Below, in pieces: positions 1-9,391 of a DNA stretch of 64,000 bases; position 1 is the stretch's first letter, and each line of letters opens with the position of its first letter. A program made the translations under genes and the position numbers. This DNA comes from CAZNPL01 sp964574815 (GTDB taxonomy: Bacteria > Planctomycetota > Phycisphaerae > UBA1845): assembly GCA_964574815.1 (NCBI GenBank), contig CAZNPL010000013.1, positions 76,046-140,045 on the forward strand. The letters run 5' to 3'. The notes under the pieces were generated by a model. It was not told the origin of the DNA. It saw nothing but the letters and a program-made list of their open reading frames with translations, and ran no database searches.

Positions 1-220
1 CCGCGTCCCCTCCTCAGCACTGCAATTCGTGTAGTACAGATCAGAGAATACGATTCATTCGCCCCTGATATACTGTCCGAATCGTCGCCGAATTATCCCC
101 GATTCTGACGGGGCCGGAGCTTGATTCAGGCCTCCGTCTGGCCGATTCCGACGTACGACGCGCCCGTGCTTTCCGGTGATGCAGGTCCATTCGAAATCGT
201 CATCATGTTCGGAGAACGAC

Positions 221-913
221 ATGAATAAGGCCGAAATGAAAACGCGCCGTGGGCCATCGAGGACCCGACGGCGACGCTACGTCGTCGACTCTCGGCTTCA
301 GTGGAAATACGCGTTGCTGGCGTCGCTGGCCGTGCTGATAACGTCCGGAACGATGAGTTTCCTGGTCCACTACCTGCAGTTCAGGCAAACACAGGCGAGG
401 ATCCTGAGCAGCGATTGGACCACGGCCGAAAACAGCACCGCCGCGGTGGCGCTGACGGCGGCCATCCTCGGTGTCGCCATCGCTGCCTGTGCCGGCCTGA
501 CGATCATCTTCGTAACACACCGAATCTGCGGACCCATCTACGTACTGCGAAGCTCATTGGATGAGCTGGTCGCAGGACGTTTTCCCAAGCGAAGATCGCT
601 GCGCCGCAAGGACGAACTGACTGACCTCCACGACCACTTCTTCAAAGCGGTCGAGACGCTGGAGGCGGAGAAGACGTTCGAGCAGACCGTGCTTCAGGAA
701 GTCGCGAAGTCCATGCGGGAGATCGCCGAGGCTGCGGAAACACCGCAACGCGCCCGCTTGGAACGGGCCATTTCCCGTCTCGACTCATTATGCGAACGAG
801 CCGCGGCGGCGAAAGAGGCCGACCAACATGGCGCGGCGATCCAACCCCATCCGGCGGAAGGCCAAGCAGCCACGGGTGCGTCCGAGTACAAAGCCGCTCA
901 CGCGCAACGATGA
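221..913 (+). CDS. Membrane protein with HAMP-like linker
   Basis: This is a predicted inner-membrane protein of 230 residues. A strongly basic N-terminus (residues 8-19) precedes a membrane segment at about 30-51, a short periplasmic loop, a second membrane segment at about 74-97, and a HAMP-like linker at about 98-150 (GPIYVLRSSLDELVAG, then KDELTDLHDHF). A helical stretch rich in Glu and Ala follows to about residue 205. No kinase, cyclase or methyl-accepting domain follows the linker, so it looks like a stand-alone HAMP protein rather than a full sensor. I chose ATG 221 because GGAG lies about 6 nt upstream; the in-frame codon at 176 has no such site. Its partner is not evident. Confidence 0.6.
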   Translation: MNKAEMKTRRGPSRTRRRRYVVDSRLQWKYALLASLAVLITSGTMSFLVHYLQFRQTQARILSSDWTTAENSTAAVALTAAILGVAIAACAGLTIIFVTHRICGPIYVLRSSLDELVAGRFPKRRSLRRKDELTDLHDHFFKAVETLEAEKTFEQTVLQEVAKSMREIAEAAETPQRARLERAISRLDSLCERAAAAKEADQHGAAIQPHPAEGQAATGASEYKAAHAQR

Positions 914-1111
914 GATCGGACTCACCCCGCTGAAGGAAAACTGTACCGCACGGCCGGGGACCTTTAATTGTTCGTGCCCACGCGAATTGACCGTCTGATG
1001 GTGGCCTTCTCTTGCGCTGAATCGTAGATCATAGCTTCGGGCGGAGCGCGTGGCGTGGGCCACGCGGGGAACACGGCGTAGAGGTCCGATTCGTTATTGG
1101 AGGGTCCAATC

Positions 1112-1789
1112 ATGGCCGCGTATGGAAACAGTCGCTCAAAACGCCCCCGGAAACGAACTGTCCTTTGGGCAGCGCTGCTTGTAACGGCACCGGTGATGCT
1201 GCTGCCGGTAGGACCGACCGAGGCCGGCACCACCTCATTCACGGTTCTGCGCGTTGAAGAAGACTGGCGGATGGTTCTTAACGAGCCGGGCGAACTGGTC
1301 AACGCCCCGCAGTGGTACACGGTCATGTCGCCTTTCGGACACACGGATTCCATGTTCGTTCAGGTGTCCTGGAATTTCCGCGAACTGCCGGACTATATGG
1401 AGGGCGGGCTGCAGATCCAGGGGTGGAACGGCGACAATCTCGTCAGGGAACGCAGTTTCGAGTCCGCAAAGTGCAGCGACGCCGCGGAAACGATCACCTG
1501 GACGCAAGTCCTGGATACCGACGGAACGTACCTGACGTTCATGATTACCAGCGGAAACTCCAGCACCTGGGGGAGCTTTGGTTATCCCTCCCAGAATATG
1601 CACATTTCCGGTAACGCCGGCCTCGCAGATCTGAACTCCTACGCTCCGAACCACTCGGCCGCGAACTCTGCCATCACCTTCGGCGACAACCGCGTCGAGC
1701 GGTTGGAGATCACGGAAGTCCGCTGGTACGGCCCCAGCGGCCTGATCTATACCGATCCGACAACGAGAACGGTGTTCCAGAACAACTGA
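1112..1789 (+). CDS. Secreted protein of unknown function
   Basis: I do not recognise this 225-residue protein. The N-terminus is a classical signal peptide: basic residues (RSKRPRKR), then a hydrophobic core at about 18-34, then a likely cleavage after PTEAG. The mature part is rich in Trp, Ser, Thr and Asn and looks like a beta-sandwich, with no catalytic motif visible and a single Cys. ATG 1112 is preferred over an upstream in-frame TTG because GGAGG sits at 1099-1103, about 8 nt ahead. It ends 41 bases before the TadG-like gene on the same strand, so the two may be cotranscribed and both act in the cell envelope. Confidence 0.6.
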   Translation: MAAYGNSRSKRPRKRTVLWAALLVTAPVMLLPVGPTEAGTTSFTVLRVEEDWRMVLNEPGELVNAPQWYTVMSPFGHTDSMFVQVSWNFRELPDYMEGGLQIQGWNGDNLVRERSFESAKCSDAAETITWTQVLDTDGTYLTFMITSGNSSTWGSFGYPSQNMHISGNAGLADLNSYAPNHSAANSAITFGDNRVERLEITEVRWYGPSGLIYTDPTTRTVFQNN

Positions 1790-1830
1790 TCGGGTCGGCA
1801 CGAGGCAGCGCGACGACTGGAGGATGTCCC

Positions 1831-2976
1831 ATGTTGATCGGACCTCAACGGCTGAGGGGACCGAGGCGCCGGGCCGCAACCGTCGCGGCGGTCGCCGTAT
1901 CGAGCGTCGTGCTTCTTGGCGCCGCGGCATTCACCATTGATGTCGGGATACTCTATCGAGCGCGCGAAGAATCGCAGATCGCGGCGGATGCCGCGGCCCT
2001 AGCCGGCGCTTGGGAGCTTATGGACCACGACGCGCTTTCCGGCCTTCCCAATACGTCGGATGAAGCCATTGCGGCTCGGGCGACAGCCGCTGAATACGCG
2101 GCGCGTAACCCGGTCATGAATAGCGCTCCTCAGATCGACACGAATTCCGATGTGCAACTGGGCTACCTGAACGATATTTACGACCCCAACGAGGCGATCA
2201 ACTTCACTACGCCCCCTGTGCTCAACACGGTGCTCGTGAGAGTCCACGGCCCCGTCCAGCTCACGTTCGCCTCAGTTCTCGGCTTTGAAACGTCCAACGT
2301 CGGAGCCCAGGCCGCGGCGACTTTCAAAGAGGGGGTCGTCGGCTTTGGAACGCCGAGCGACGGGACCGTTGGATTGCTGCCCCTTGCTCTTCACGTCGAT
2401 GTCTGGGAGGAGCTGCTGGACGGAACGTGGCCCTCGACGGACAACTGGTCGCACGACCCCGATCAGAACACGGTGTCGTCAGGACAGGACTTCATCCCGG
2501 AGATCAATCTGTACCCGGGCGGAGGCAATGGCCAGCTTCCGCCGGGAAACTTCGGGACGGTCGACATCGGCTCACCCGATAACAGCACGGCGGTCATCTC
2601 GCGTCAGATTCTGGACGGCATCACCGAGGCGGACCTGGCGTGGCATGGAGGAGAATTCGTCCTCGGCGAAGACGGCACGCTGGTGGTGGAAGGTGATACC
2701 GGGCTCAGTGCGGGAATCAAGGACGAACTCGCCTCGATCATCGGTCAGCCTCGCACCATCCTCCTGTTTAACAACGTGACGGGCAACGGCAACAACTCGA
2801 GGTTTACGGTCGTCGGATTCGCCGGCGTTGTCCTCGTCGAGGTGAAAATGACCGGGGCGATGAACAAGAAGAAAGTGCTCATTCAGCCCGCCAATGTAGT
2901 GGAACCAGCAGCTATCGCGGGCCCCGGCTCCGCATCCAGCGATTTCGTGTACCACCCCGTCATCCTGGTGAGATAG
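1831..2976 (+). CDS. TadE/TadG-like pilus-assembly family protein
   Basis: The protein has 381 residues. Residues about 10-60 match the N-terminal signature of putative Flp pilus-assembly TadG-like proteins: a basic start, a hydrophobic segment at about 16-36, then AFTIDVGILYRAREESQ and IAADAAALAGAWEL. In TadG-like proteins this region anchors the protein in the membrane and resembles a pilin-like helix. The rest is an exported beta-rich region of unknown role with no von Willebrand A motif I can identify. GGAGG at about 1819-1823 supports ATG 1831. The pilus ATPase and secretin genes are not in the window, so participation in a Tad pilus is unproven. Confidence 0.6.
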   Translation: MLIGPQRLRGPRRRAATVAAVAVSSVVLLGAAAFTIDVGILYRAREESQIAADAAALAGAWELMDHDALSGLPNTSDEAIAARATAAEYAARNPVMNSAPQIDTNSDVQLGYLNDIYDPNEAINFTTPPVLNTVLVRVHGPVQLTFASVLGFETSNVGAQAAATFKEGVVGFGTPSDGTVGLLPLALHVDVWEELLDGTWPSTDNWSHDPDQNTVSSGQDFIPEINLYPGGGNGQLPPGNFGTVDIGSPDNSTAVISRQILDGITEADLAWHGGEFVLGEDGTLVVEGDTGLSAGIKDELASIIGQPRTILLFNNVTGNGNNSRFTVVGFAGVVLVEVKMTGAMNKKKVLIQPANVVEPAAIAGPGSASSDFVYHPVILVR

Positions 2977-3179
2977 CCGGCCCGCAAGCGCCCCGCCAAG
3001 ATCGCGGTCGATCACCGACAAACCAGTTGCAGGACGCCCAAGGCGACGGAATACACGAAGCGAACGGTCGGCCGTAAGAGCCCGAAGCGGACGCGCCGCC
3101 CCAGCCCGCGCCGACAGGATTGCCCCCGCTATGCGATCCAACGTGGCCATCTCGCCGCCGGATCGATAGAATTCCCGCC

Positions 3180-4199
3180 ATGCCGCAGGAACCTGGCGCT
3201 TCCGACACCAAAGCAGCGTACAAAGACCCGCTCGAAGCCACCCGCATGCCGCTCACGCAGCATCTCGAGGAACTTCGAGCCTGCCTCATACGCGCCATTG
3301 CAGGGCTGGCCGTCTGCACGATCGTCTCGCTCATCTTCGCCAAGCACATCCTGGCCTTCATCATCACGCCGGCCCTGGTGGTCCTGAACGCACACGGCGA
3401 AAGGCCCGAGCTGCTGGCGCTCAGCCCGATCGCCCCGTTCCTCATCTACCTGCGCGTCGGCCTGCTGAGCGGCCTGCTCATCTCCACGCCGTGGATCCTC
3501 CACCAGATCTGGACCTTCGTGAGTGCCGGGCTGTACGAAACCGAGCGGCGCTGGGTGCGGCGGCTATTGCCCGTCCTGGTGGGCCTCTTTCTCGCGGGCG
3601 TGGCTTTTATGTTCTTCATCGTGCTGCCCATCGTGCTCAACTTCCTGGTGTCATTCAATCAGGGATTCGACCTGCCCGAGCTGCGCCCCTCCTGGTTCAA
3701 CCGCATACTGCTCCGCCAGCCGCAACTCAAAGACGCCCCCGAAAACGCGACGGCCGACCTGCAAATCCCCGTCTTGGATGAAGATCCCGAGGACGCCCCC
3801 GCAGGCACCGTCTGGTTCAACAACCGACGGAACACGCTGAACATCCAGACGCCCAATGGCCCCCGCGCCATCCTCACCACGCCGGCAGAACGCCGCCGTG
3901 CCGTCGCCAGCCAGTACGGCCTGCAGTACGTCATCTCGCTGACGTTCGGCCTGGCGCTGGGCTTCGGACTGGCCTTCGAACTGCCCGTGGTCGTGGTGGC
4001 CCTCGCCGCGACCGGCCTGGTCCCGTGCGCCACCATGGCCAGAAGCCGGCGCTATGTCCTGTTCGGCATCGTCGTCCTGGCCGCCTTCCTCACGCCCCCG
4101 GACGTCATCAGCCAGATCCTGCTGGCCGTACCCATGTACGCCCTGTTCGAAGCCGGCCTGATCGTCGGCCGATCGTTCGAACGCCGGCGCTCGCAGTGA
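3180..4199 (+). CDS. tatC: Sec-independent protein translocase TatC
   Basis: TatC is the multispanning core of the twin-arginine translocase and binds RR signal peptides. The family hallmark MPLTQHLEELR occurs near residue 23, followed by membrane segments and the conserved FVSAGLYETERR loop. The later segments match TatC (FELPVVVVALAATGL; RRYVLFGIVVLAAFLTPPDVISQ split over two helices). The protein has 339 residues against roughly 250 for typical TatC. The extra length is an insertion of about 80 residues, at about 171-249, between the third and fourth membrane helices, which places it in the second periplasmic loop. The start at 3180 is the first ATG in frame; no clear ribosome site is seen. 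tatA and tatB are not in the window. Confidence 0.9.
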   Translation: MPQEPGASDTKAAYKDPLEATRMPLTQHLEELRACLIRAIAGLAVCTIVSLIFAKHILAFIITPALVVLNAHGERPELLALSPIAPFLIYLRVGLLSGLLISTPWILHQIWTFVSAGLYETERRWVRRLLPVLVGLFLAGVAFMFFIVLPIVLNFLVSFNQGFDLPELRPSWFNRILLRQPQLKDAPENATADLQIPVLDEDPEDAPAGTVWFNNRRNTLNIQTPNGPRAILTTPAERRRAVASQYGLQYVISLTFGLALGFGLAFELPVVVVALAATGLVPCATMARSRRYVLFGIVVLAAFLTPPDVISQILLAVPMYALFEAGLIVGRSFERRRSQ

Positions 4200-4373
4200 C
4201 GGGCGGAATCTTATGCCCACATACCCACGGTCCCGGCGTACGCCGCTTTCCGTTCGCGCCACCTGTCCGCGGATGTGTGTGCCGTGGGCTGCCTACGCGC
4301 TGCCGGCGCGATCAGGTTTCAGCGCAGATGCTTCACTTGTAGCGAACCCTTGCGTCGGTTCAGGCACCTCGTC
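4200..4373. other. Short convergent intergenic gap
   Basis: This gap separates the ends of tatC and the Cys-rich lipoprotein gene. I see no clear hairpin with a T tract and no coding signal in it. Confidence 0.4.
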
Positions 4374-4892
4374 CTAGTTGGAACGTCTCACTTCTATACG
4401 CCCCTCCGCCAGCATGTCGCTGCCCGACACGACGCGCACCTTGTGCACCCCGGGCGAAAGCCCTTCGGGAATCTGAAAGTATACGTGGTCGTGATACCGA
4501 CGATGCGGTGTCGCGACATCTCCGACGAAAAGCGTCATCGTCAGGAAATCCGTGTGCTCAGCCCGGATGTAGGTCCAATCGCCAACACTCAGGCGAGGTG
4601 GTATTTCGTCCGGCTCAACCGGGGTCCCTTCAATCGGGTGCGGCGGGACCGGCTCGTCTTCAAAAGGCGAAGAGTCGCCGGTCATCGTCGTGGCCGGATC
4701 TTGCGGCACCCCCTTGCATGTGATATAGATGGCGCAGCATGGTACGCCTGGTGCACATAACGCGCACGGTGTACAGTTTTGTGGCGCCCAATAACGACAG
4801 CATGTTCGCCGCCCACTACACGTCTGACAACCGGCCGCGACGCATGTAATTGCTGCGGCGCATGCGACGAGGAAGAGCGATCTCGATTTCAT
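4374..4892 (-). CDS. Cys-rich lipoprotein of unknown function
   Basis: This 172-residue protein starts with a lipoprotein signal peptide: MKSRSLFLVACAAAITCV then the lipobox A-A-G-C. The mature N-terminus is unusually rich in Cys (about ten within the first 45 residues after the lipidated Cys), then a Pro/Glu-rich linker, then a compact beta-rich domain that ends in a pattern like an Ig or filamin strand set (GVHKVRVVSGSDMLAEGRIEV). The start overlaps the stop of the upstream kinase gene by 4 bases (ATGA) and AAAGGAG lies 8 nt upstream, so the two are translationally coupled. It may be an envelope partner of the kinase; that is inference. Confidence 0.6.
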   Translation of the reverse strand: MKSRSLFLVACAAAITCVAAGCQTCSGRRTCCRYWAPQNCTPCALCAPGVPCCAIYITCKGVPQDPATTMTGDSSPFEDEPVPPHPIEGTPVEPDEIPPRLSVGDWTYIRAEHTDFLTMTLFVGDVATPHRRYHDHVYFQIPEGLSPGVHKVRVVSGSDMLAEGRIEVRRSN

Positions 4893-7438
4893 GCGTCAGT
4901 CTCCTTTCGATCTCGGGTTCGCGCGTCCAGCTCGCCCAGGAAACGAGCCAGTACATTGTCGGGAACTGTCCGGCCATTTATGATCGCTTCCGCACGGCCG
5001 CGCCACTGATGTGCCAGTTCGATGTTTCCACATTCGAAAGCGGCCCAACTGCCGATCACAAGACTCCAGGCACTGCCCTTGCCGCTTTCGTTAAGCAATC
5101 GCGTTCGTGAAAAAGCCGATTCAAACTCTCCTGTTCTCAGCTCAGCCAATGCAAGTGTTCTCTGAAAGTACAGATTATCCGCGTGCCGCTTCACAATCTC
5201 CCGGGCCACCTTCAGAGATTGTTCAAAGTCCTGAACGGTCGGCGATCGAGCCGTCAGGCGTACCATGGCGACACTGTTGAGAACACTGGCATTGCCAGGA
5301 TCTTCTTTCAGCGCTTGCTCGTACGCGGTGAGCGCCTCCGCACCGCGTCCAAGTTGGGCCAGCGACTGGCCCATGGCCCAGTATGTGCGAAAGAGATCCG
5401 CCCCTTTCAAATCCGCGGCCCGCGTCAACAGCTCAAGGGCCGCACCGTAATTCCCGAGTCGATGCTCACAGAGGCCGGCATGGAAAACGACCAAGTGAAC
5501 TTGCGGATCGCGGTCCATGGCGCGGCCGTATGACTGCCTTGCAAGAGCAGTTTTGCCTCGACGCAGTTGGACGTCGCCGAGGTTCATCCAAGCCTGAGCC
5601 TTCGAGGCGTCAAGTTCGGTCGCCTTCACGAACGTTCCTTCAGCCTCCGCAAGTCGACCAAGGTACGCCTGCGCCAGGCCAAGATTGTACCAAGCACTCT
5701 CGGCGTCAGGTTTCAGGTCGACCGTGCGCTCGAGGTGCGACACGGCGCGCTTGTAGTCTTTCATTCTCATGAAGATGTAGCCCAAGTGGCGCCAAGCCCG
5801 CCAATCGCCCGGACGCAGGCTGGCTCCCTTCTCTGCATCGATGCGGGCTTCAAAATAATCACCTTTTTCGTAGTAGCGCTTCACCCGCGCGAGAATCGCC
5901 TCAAAATACGAAGGGTCTAGCTCGATCGCCTCGCTGAGCAGGTTAATCGCCTCGTCAATGTCACTGGCCGACATCGCGCGCAGGTAGTACTCCTCCGGAG
6001 CGTTCTTAGCCAGCGATCGCCCTCGCCGCTGGAATTCGGCCGACTCTCCCGGCGCAGAATCCCGAGTGAGCTCGGCCAAGAGAAAGTGTGGAACAGCCTG
6101 CTCAGGGTGGCGCGCCAAGAGCGCTCGAGCCTCCTGTGCCGCCTCGGTATCGCGGTCCCGGCTCATCAGTGAACGAATGCGAACGACACCGGCCTCGAGG
6201 TGGGCAGGGTCTCGACGGAGCACCCGGTCGGCAAACCGTATCGCAGTTTCGTACTCGCCTTCGCCAAGGGCCCAGCGCGCCTCGCCGAGCCAACTCGTTA
6301 ACTCGGCACTTCGCCCCCGGACGACGAAATAGGCTGACGCACTCACGATCAAAACCGCTGCGGCTGCGGCGGCATATCGAAACCAGTAGCGCGCGATCAT
6401 CTTCCGCATCAGGTACCAGGGTCTGTCGCGCTTGGCCTCGATCGGCGCCCCTTTGAGGCAACGGCCGATGTCTCGACTCAACTCGCCGGCGGACTGATAC
6501 CGATGATCTCGTTCTTTCTTCAGGCATTTGAGAACGATCGTTTCAACGTCGTCGCCGATCTGGCGACGAAGCGTACGGGGCTTGACGGGTTCTGTCTCAA
6601 TGATCGTGCCGAGGACGTCGCGCATGCTCCCGGTGACGTCGTAAGGGAACCGGCCCGTCAGCATCTGGTAAAGAATCACCCCCAGCGAATAGACGTCGGT
6701 GCGGACGTCGATCTTATTGGAGGCGCCTTCGGCCTGCTCGGGACTCGCCCATGGCAAGGAGCCGACGAACTGTCCCGACAATGTTGTGACCGACGGAAAC
6801 GCCTTGTCTGTTGCGTCGGGCTTCGTCAATTTGGCCAGCCCAAAGTCCATGACCTTCGGCTCACCGGCCGAGTCGATGCGGATGTTGCTGGGCTTGAGGT
6901 CGCGGTGTATCACGCCGCGCACGTGCGCCGCGTTCACGGCGTCGCAAATCTTGACAAAGAGCCGCAGCACGTCGTCGATAGGCCGCTGCGGACCGGTAAT
7001 GCACGCATCAAGCGTCTGACCGTCGACGTAGTCCATCACGAAGTAATAGTTGCCGCCAACCGTCGAGCCGCTGTCATGGACGGTGACGATGTTGGCGTGA
7101 TTGAGTTGGGCGAGGAGATGGATTTCGCGTTCAAAGCGGGCCTTGTCGGACGGCCCCGCAAACGGCCCCTCACGCATGACTTTGATGGCGACCTTCCGTT
7201 TCGTGCCCTCCTGAATCGCCAGATAAACGACGCCCTGCGCGCCCCGCTGTATCTCCCGTTTGATCGTGTAGCCTGGAAGCACGCCCAACGGCGGAGGGCA
7301 TGTGGTCGCTCCACCGAGCGCCGGCGAGGTCCGGGTGTCCTCTCCGTGACTCCGGGCACGCTCGACTTGACGCCGCGCGCGGTCAATCATTTCGCGTTCG
7401 CTTTGCCCAGGTTCGGATGCGATCTCAGAATGCTCCAT
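4889..7438 (-). CDS. Membrane Ser/Thr protein kinase with C-terminal TPR repeats
   Basis: This is a Hanks-type kinase with an N-terminal cytoplasmic domain at about residues 54-320. Visible catalytic elements are the VAIK lysine at about 86, HRDLKPSN at about 178 and DFGLAK at about 198. The glycine loop is degenerate (QRGAQGVV). A single membrane segment lies at about 354-373, followed by some 470 residues of tetratricopeptide repeats (for example AWYNLGLAQAYLGRLAEAE and AWMNLGDVQLRRGK) that should face the periplasm and bind proteins. The stop overlaps the lipoprotein start; the ECF sigma gene lies just upstream on the same strand. GTG 7477 is an alternative start adding 13 residues; neither start has a clear ribosome site. 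Confidence 0.88.
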   Translation of the reverse strand: MEHSEIASEPGQSEREMIDRARRQVERARSHGEDTRTSPALGGATTCPPPLGVLPGYTIKREIQRGAQGVVYLAIQEGTKRKVAIKVMREGPFAGPSDKARFEREIHLLAQLNHANIVTVHDSGSTVGGNYYFVMDYVDGQTLDACITGPQRPIDDVLRLFVKICDAVNAAHVRGVIHRDLKPSNIRIDSAGEPKVMDFGLAKLTKPDATDKAFPSVTTLSGQFVGSLPWASPEQAEGASNKIDVRTDVYSLGVILYQMLTGRFPYDVTGSMRDVLGTIIETEPVKPRTLRRQIGDDVETIVLKCLKKERDHRYQSAGELSRDIGRCLKGAPIEAKRDRPWYLMRKMIARYWFRYAAAAAAVLIVSASAYFVVRGRSAELTSWLGEARWALGEGEYETAIRFADRVLRRDPAHLEAGVVRIRSLMSRDRDTEAAQEARALLARHPEQAVPHFLLAELTRDSAPGESAEFQRRGRSLAKNAPEEYYLRAMSASDIDEAINLLSEAIELDPSYFEAILARVKRYYEKGDYFEARIDAEKGASLRPGDWRAWRHLGYIFMRMKDYKRAVSHLERTVDLKPDAESAWYNLGLAQAYLGRLAEAEGTFVKATELDASKAQAWMNLGDVQLRRGKTALARQSYGRAMDRDPQVHLVVFHAGLCEHRLGNYGAALELLTRAADLKGADLFRTYWAMGQSLAQLGRGAEALTAYEQALKEDPGNASVLNSVAMVRLTARSPTVQDFEQSLKVAREIVKRHADNLYFQRTLALAELRTGEFESAFSRTRLLNESGKGSAWSLVIGSWAAFECGNIELAHQWRGRAEAIINGRTVPDNVLARFLGELDARTRDRKETDA

Positions 7439-7514
7439 CGTCGTGCATAGTACCGGACAGCAAGGCGCCTCTCGCACTTCAGCGACAAAAGTCTGATACA
7501 GTCACGCTTTCGCG

Positions 7515-8180
7515 CTAAATGAAGTCCGAAATCGTGCCCAGAATGTCGCGCAACCGATCGTGCGCTCGGGCCCGCAGCATGTGGACGGCACCCTTCGAAC
7601 GGCCCATCGACCGCGCGACCTCGGAGACCTCGAGTTCGTCAAGGTCGTACAGGCGTACCACCGTCTGGTAGTCCTCCGGCAATTTCCGGATCGCCGTTTC
7701 AATGTATTGCTTGGCCTCCTCGCGGCGAGCATGTCGACTCGGTGTGGCCGACGTCTGGCAGAGTCTCCCGATGAGAGCGACGTAGGAATCCTGGCCGGGG
7801 TTTGGCTTGATCCTCTTGCGCTCTGGAGGTCGCTTATTCCGTTCAAGCCCTTTGACCGCATCGCGGAGATTGTTTTCCGCGATCCGCCGCAGCCAGGCCG
7901 CGAAGGTGCCCTGTCCCGATGGAGCGAAACGGTCAATGTTCAGAAACGCTTCCAGATAAGTGATCTGCATGACATCCTCGGCAGAAACCATCGGCCGCCA
8001 CGCCGGATCGATGCGAAGATGACGGCGAATATCGGGACCGTGGCGCTCCAGAAGCTCGGTGAGCGCGGCCGTATCCCCGGCGATCGCTTGGCGCAACTGC
8101 TCATCTTGAGTTGGAGGCACCCGAAGCTCTCCAATCCCTGCCGACCGATTCGAAGGGTCAACGAGTCTACCCTTCGGCAT
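7515..8180 (-). CDS. ECF-family RNA polymerase sigma factor, kinase-linked
   Basis: Region 2 is visible as EDVMQITYLEAFLNIDRF followed by FAAWLRRIAENNLRDAVKG, and region 4 as LPEDYQTVVRLYDLDELEVSEVA with the recognition helix SKGAVHMLRARAHDRLRDI. Planctomycete ECF groups linked to Ser/Thr kinases are known, and the kinase gene follows directly on the same strand, so phosphorylation-controlled sigma activity is plausible. No anti-sigma gene is adjacent. The open frame extends upstream to 8357, but that part overlaps the divergent gene and lacks coding character. ATG 8180 is used here; a TTG at 8192 with AGGAG 8 nt ahead is a good alternative. Confidence 0.85.
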   Translation of the reverse strand: MPKGRLVDPSNRSAGIGELRVPPTQDEQLRQAIAGDTAALTELLERHGPDIRRHLRIDPAWRPMVSAEDVMQITYLEAFLNIDRFAPSGQGTFAAWLRRIAENNLRDAVKGLERNKRPPERKRIKPNPGQDSYVALIGRLCQTSATPSRHARREEAKQYIETAIRKLPEDYQTVVRLYDLDELEVSEVARSMGRSKGAVHMLRARAHDRLRDILGTISDFI

Positions 8181-8285
8181 GAACACTTTCAAGCGCGTGA
8201 CTCCTGCGACTGGCTGTCGCTGGAACATGAGGAGAGGGCGGCCGGGGCATTGAAGTGACAGTGCTTGTGGCTCGGAGGCGAAGCC

Positions 8286-9374
8286 ATGCTCGAAACAGAG
8301 ATTCTCAGTGAAACGGGGAGAATGCGAAAGGACCTCTCGCTTTTTCTGGAGGGACACCTACGCGACCCGGCCAAGAACTGGCCGCGCAGCCGCCGCCCCG
8401 GTCGGAATCCGGCAGCCTTACGCGGATCGAGCCATGGCCTCGATGTGCTCGTTGTCGGCGAACTGGCCCTGGAGTTGACCGTTTGCGTCGAAACCACCTG
8501 TAGACATCTGCGCGGAGCAATGAAGTCGCGTTCCGCCGAGCGCCTGCGATGGCGGATGTCGCGCGTTCGGCTCGGAGGTTTTGCCGTGCACGCCGGGCGG
8601 GCCGCGGCGTCGCTGGGTCACCGCGTATCCATCTGTACTACCGTACCCGCGCCGTTGCCCCCGTGCTTCGAGAAGCTTTTTACCGAAGATCCCTTCGATA
8701 CGCGTTACGTGACGGCTTGCCCCGGTTCCTCTCCGATGACGATTCGGGCCTGTTGCCGCGACGGCGAGTTGACGGCTCGGCGGCCCGGGGCCTTTAGCGA
8801 TCACGCACCGCAACTCCCGAAACGTGCGGTGGCGGCGTTCGACGTCGTCCTGGTGGACGCAAGTTCGTGTGCCGCGTGCACCGCCGTGCTGAACGTGATT
8901 CGGCAATCCCTGCAGGCGCAGGGCGGACCGACGCGGGTCGGCCTGCGGGTCGGCGACCAATGGTGCTCTCACGTGCTGGCACTGGCACGCGATCCTCGCG
9001 TCTGGACGTTCGTCCGAGTCGGCGACTGGCAAGAGTTCGCCCGGGAGCGTCGCAACCTCCAATGCGGTGCGGACAGGCGCCTGTCTGGCGGCTGTGCCGG
9101 GGACCATTACGGCGTTCGACGGCTCGTTCTGCAGCAGGGTGCGCGTGGAGCGGTTCTACTGAATGGGCGTCCGGATCCCTGCCGGGCACACACATGCCCG
9201 GTCCGCCGCGACGGTCGCGCCGGGGCAGGAGCGACGTTACAAGCGATCACGACTCTTTCCAGCGCGCTGGGCTCGGACGATCCAACGAGCTTGCAGCGCG
9301 GCGTGGATGCCGCTACCGCGTATTTGGCAGACCTGGACCTGCCGGTGACCCTCGCGGAGCTGGATGCCGTCTAA
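8286..9374 (+). CDS. Divergent PfkB-like sugar kinase homologue, probably inactive
   Basis: The 362-residue protein resembles the ribokinase/PfkB fold. The first strand LDVLVVGELALEL, the substrate/dimer motif LGGFAVHAGRAAASLG (about 96-111), the middle strand FDVVLVDASS, and the ATP-site stretch near the C-terminus GRAGAGATLQAI are all recognisable. In active PfkB kinases this last motif is G-A-G-D with Asp as catalytic base; here residue 316 is Ala (codon 9231-9233). The N-terminal 50 residues are an unusual extension. ATG 8286 is supported by GGAGG 7 nt upstream. It is divergent from the sigma factor gene. It may be a regulatory pseudo-enzyme or a decaying gene; the assignment rests on motif order only. 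Confidence 0.55.
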   Translation: MLETEILSETGRMRKDLSLFLEGHLRDPAKNWPRSRRPGRNPAALRGSSHGLDVLVVGELALELTVCVETTCRHLRGAMKSRSAERLRWRMSRVRLGGFAVHAGRAAASLGHRVSICTTVPAPLPPCFEKLFTEDPFDTRYVTACPGSSPMTIRACCRDGELTARRPGAFSDHAPQLPKRAVAAFDVVLVDASSCAACTAVLNVIRQSLQAQGGPTRVGLRVGDQWCSHVLALARDPRVWTFVRVGDWQEFARERRNLQCGADRRLSGGCAGDHYGVRRLVLQQGARGAVLLNGRPDPCRAHTCPVRRDGRAGAGATLQAITTLSSALGSDDPTSLQRGVDAATAYLADLDLPVTLAELDAV

Positions 9375-9391
9375 CGCCATCCGGCCAACCA

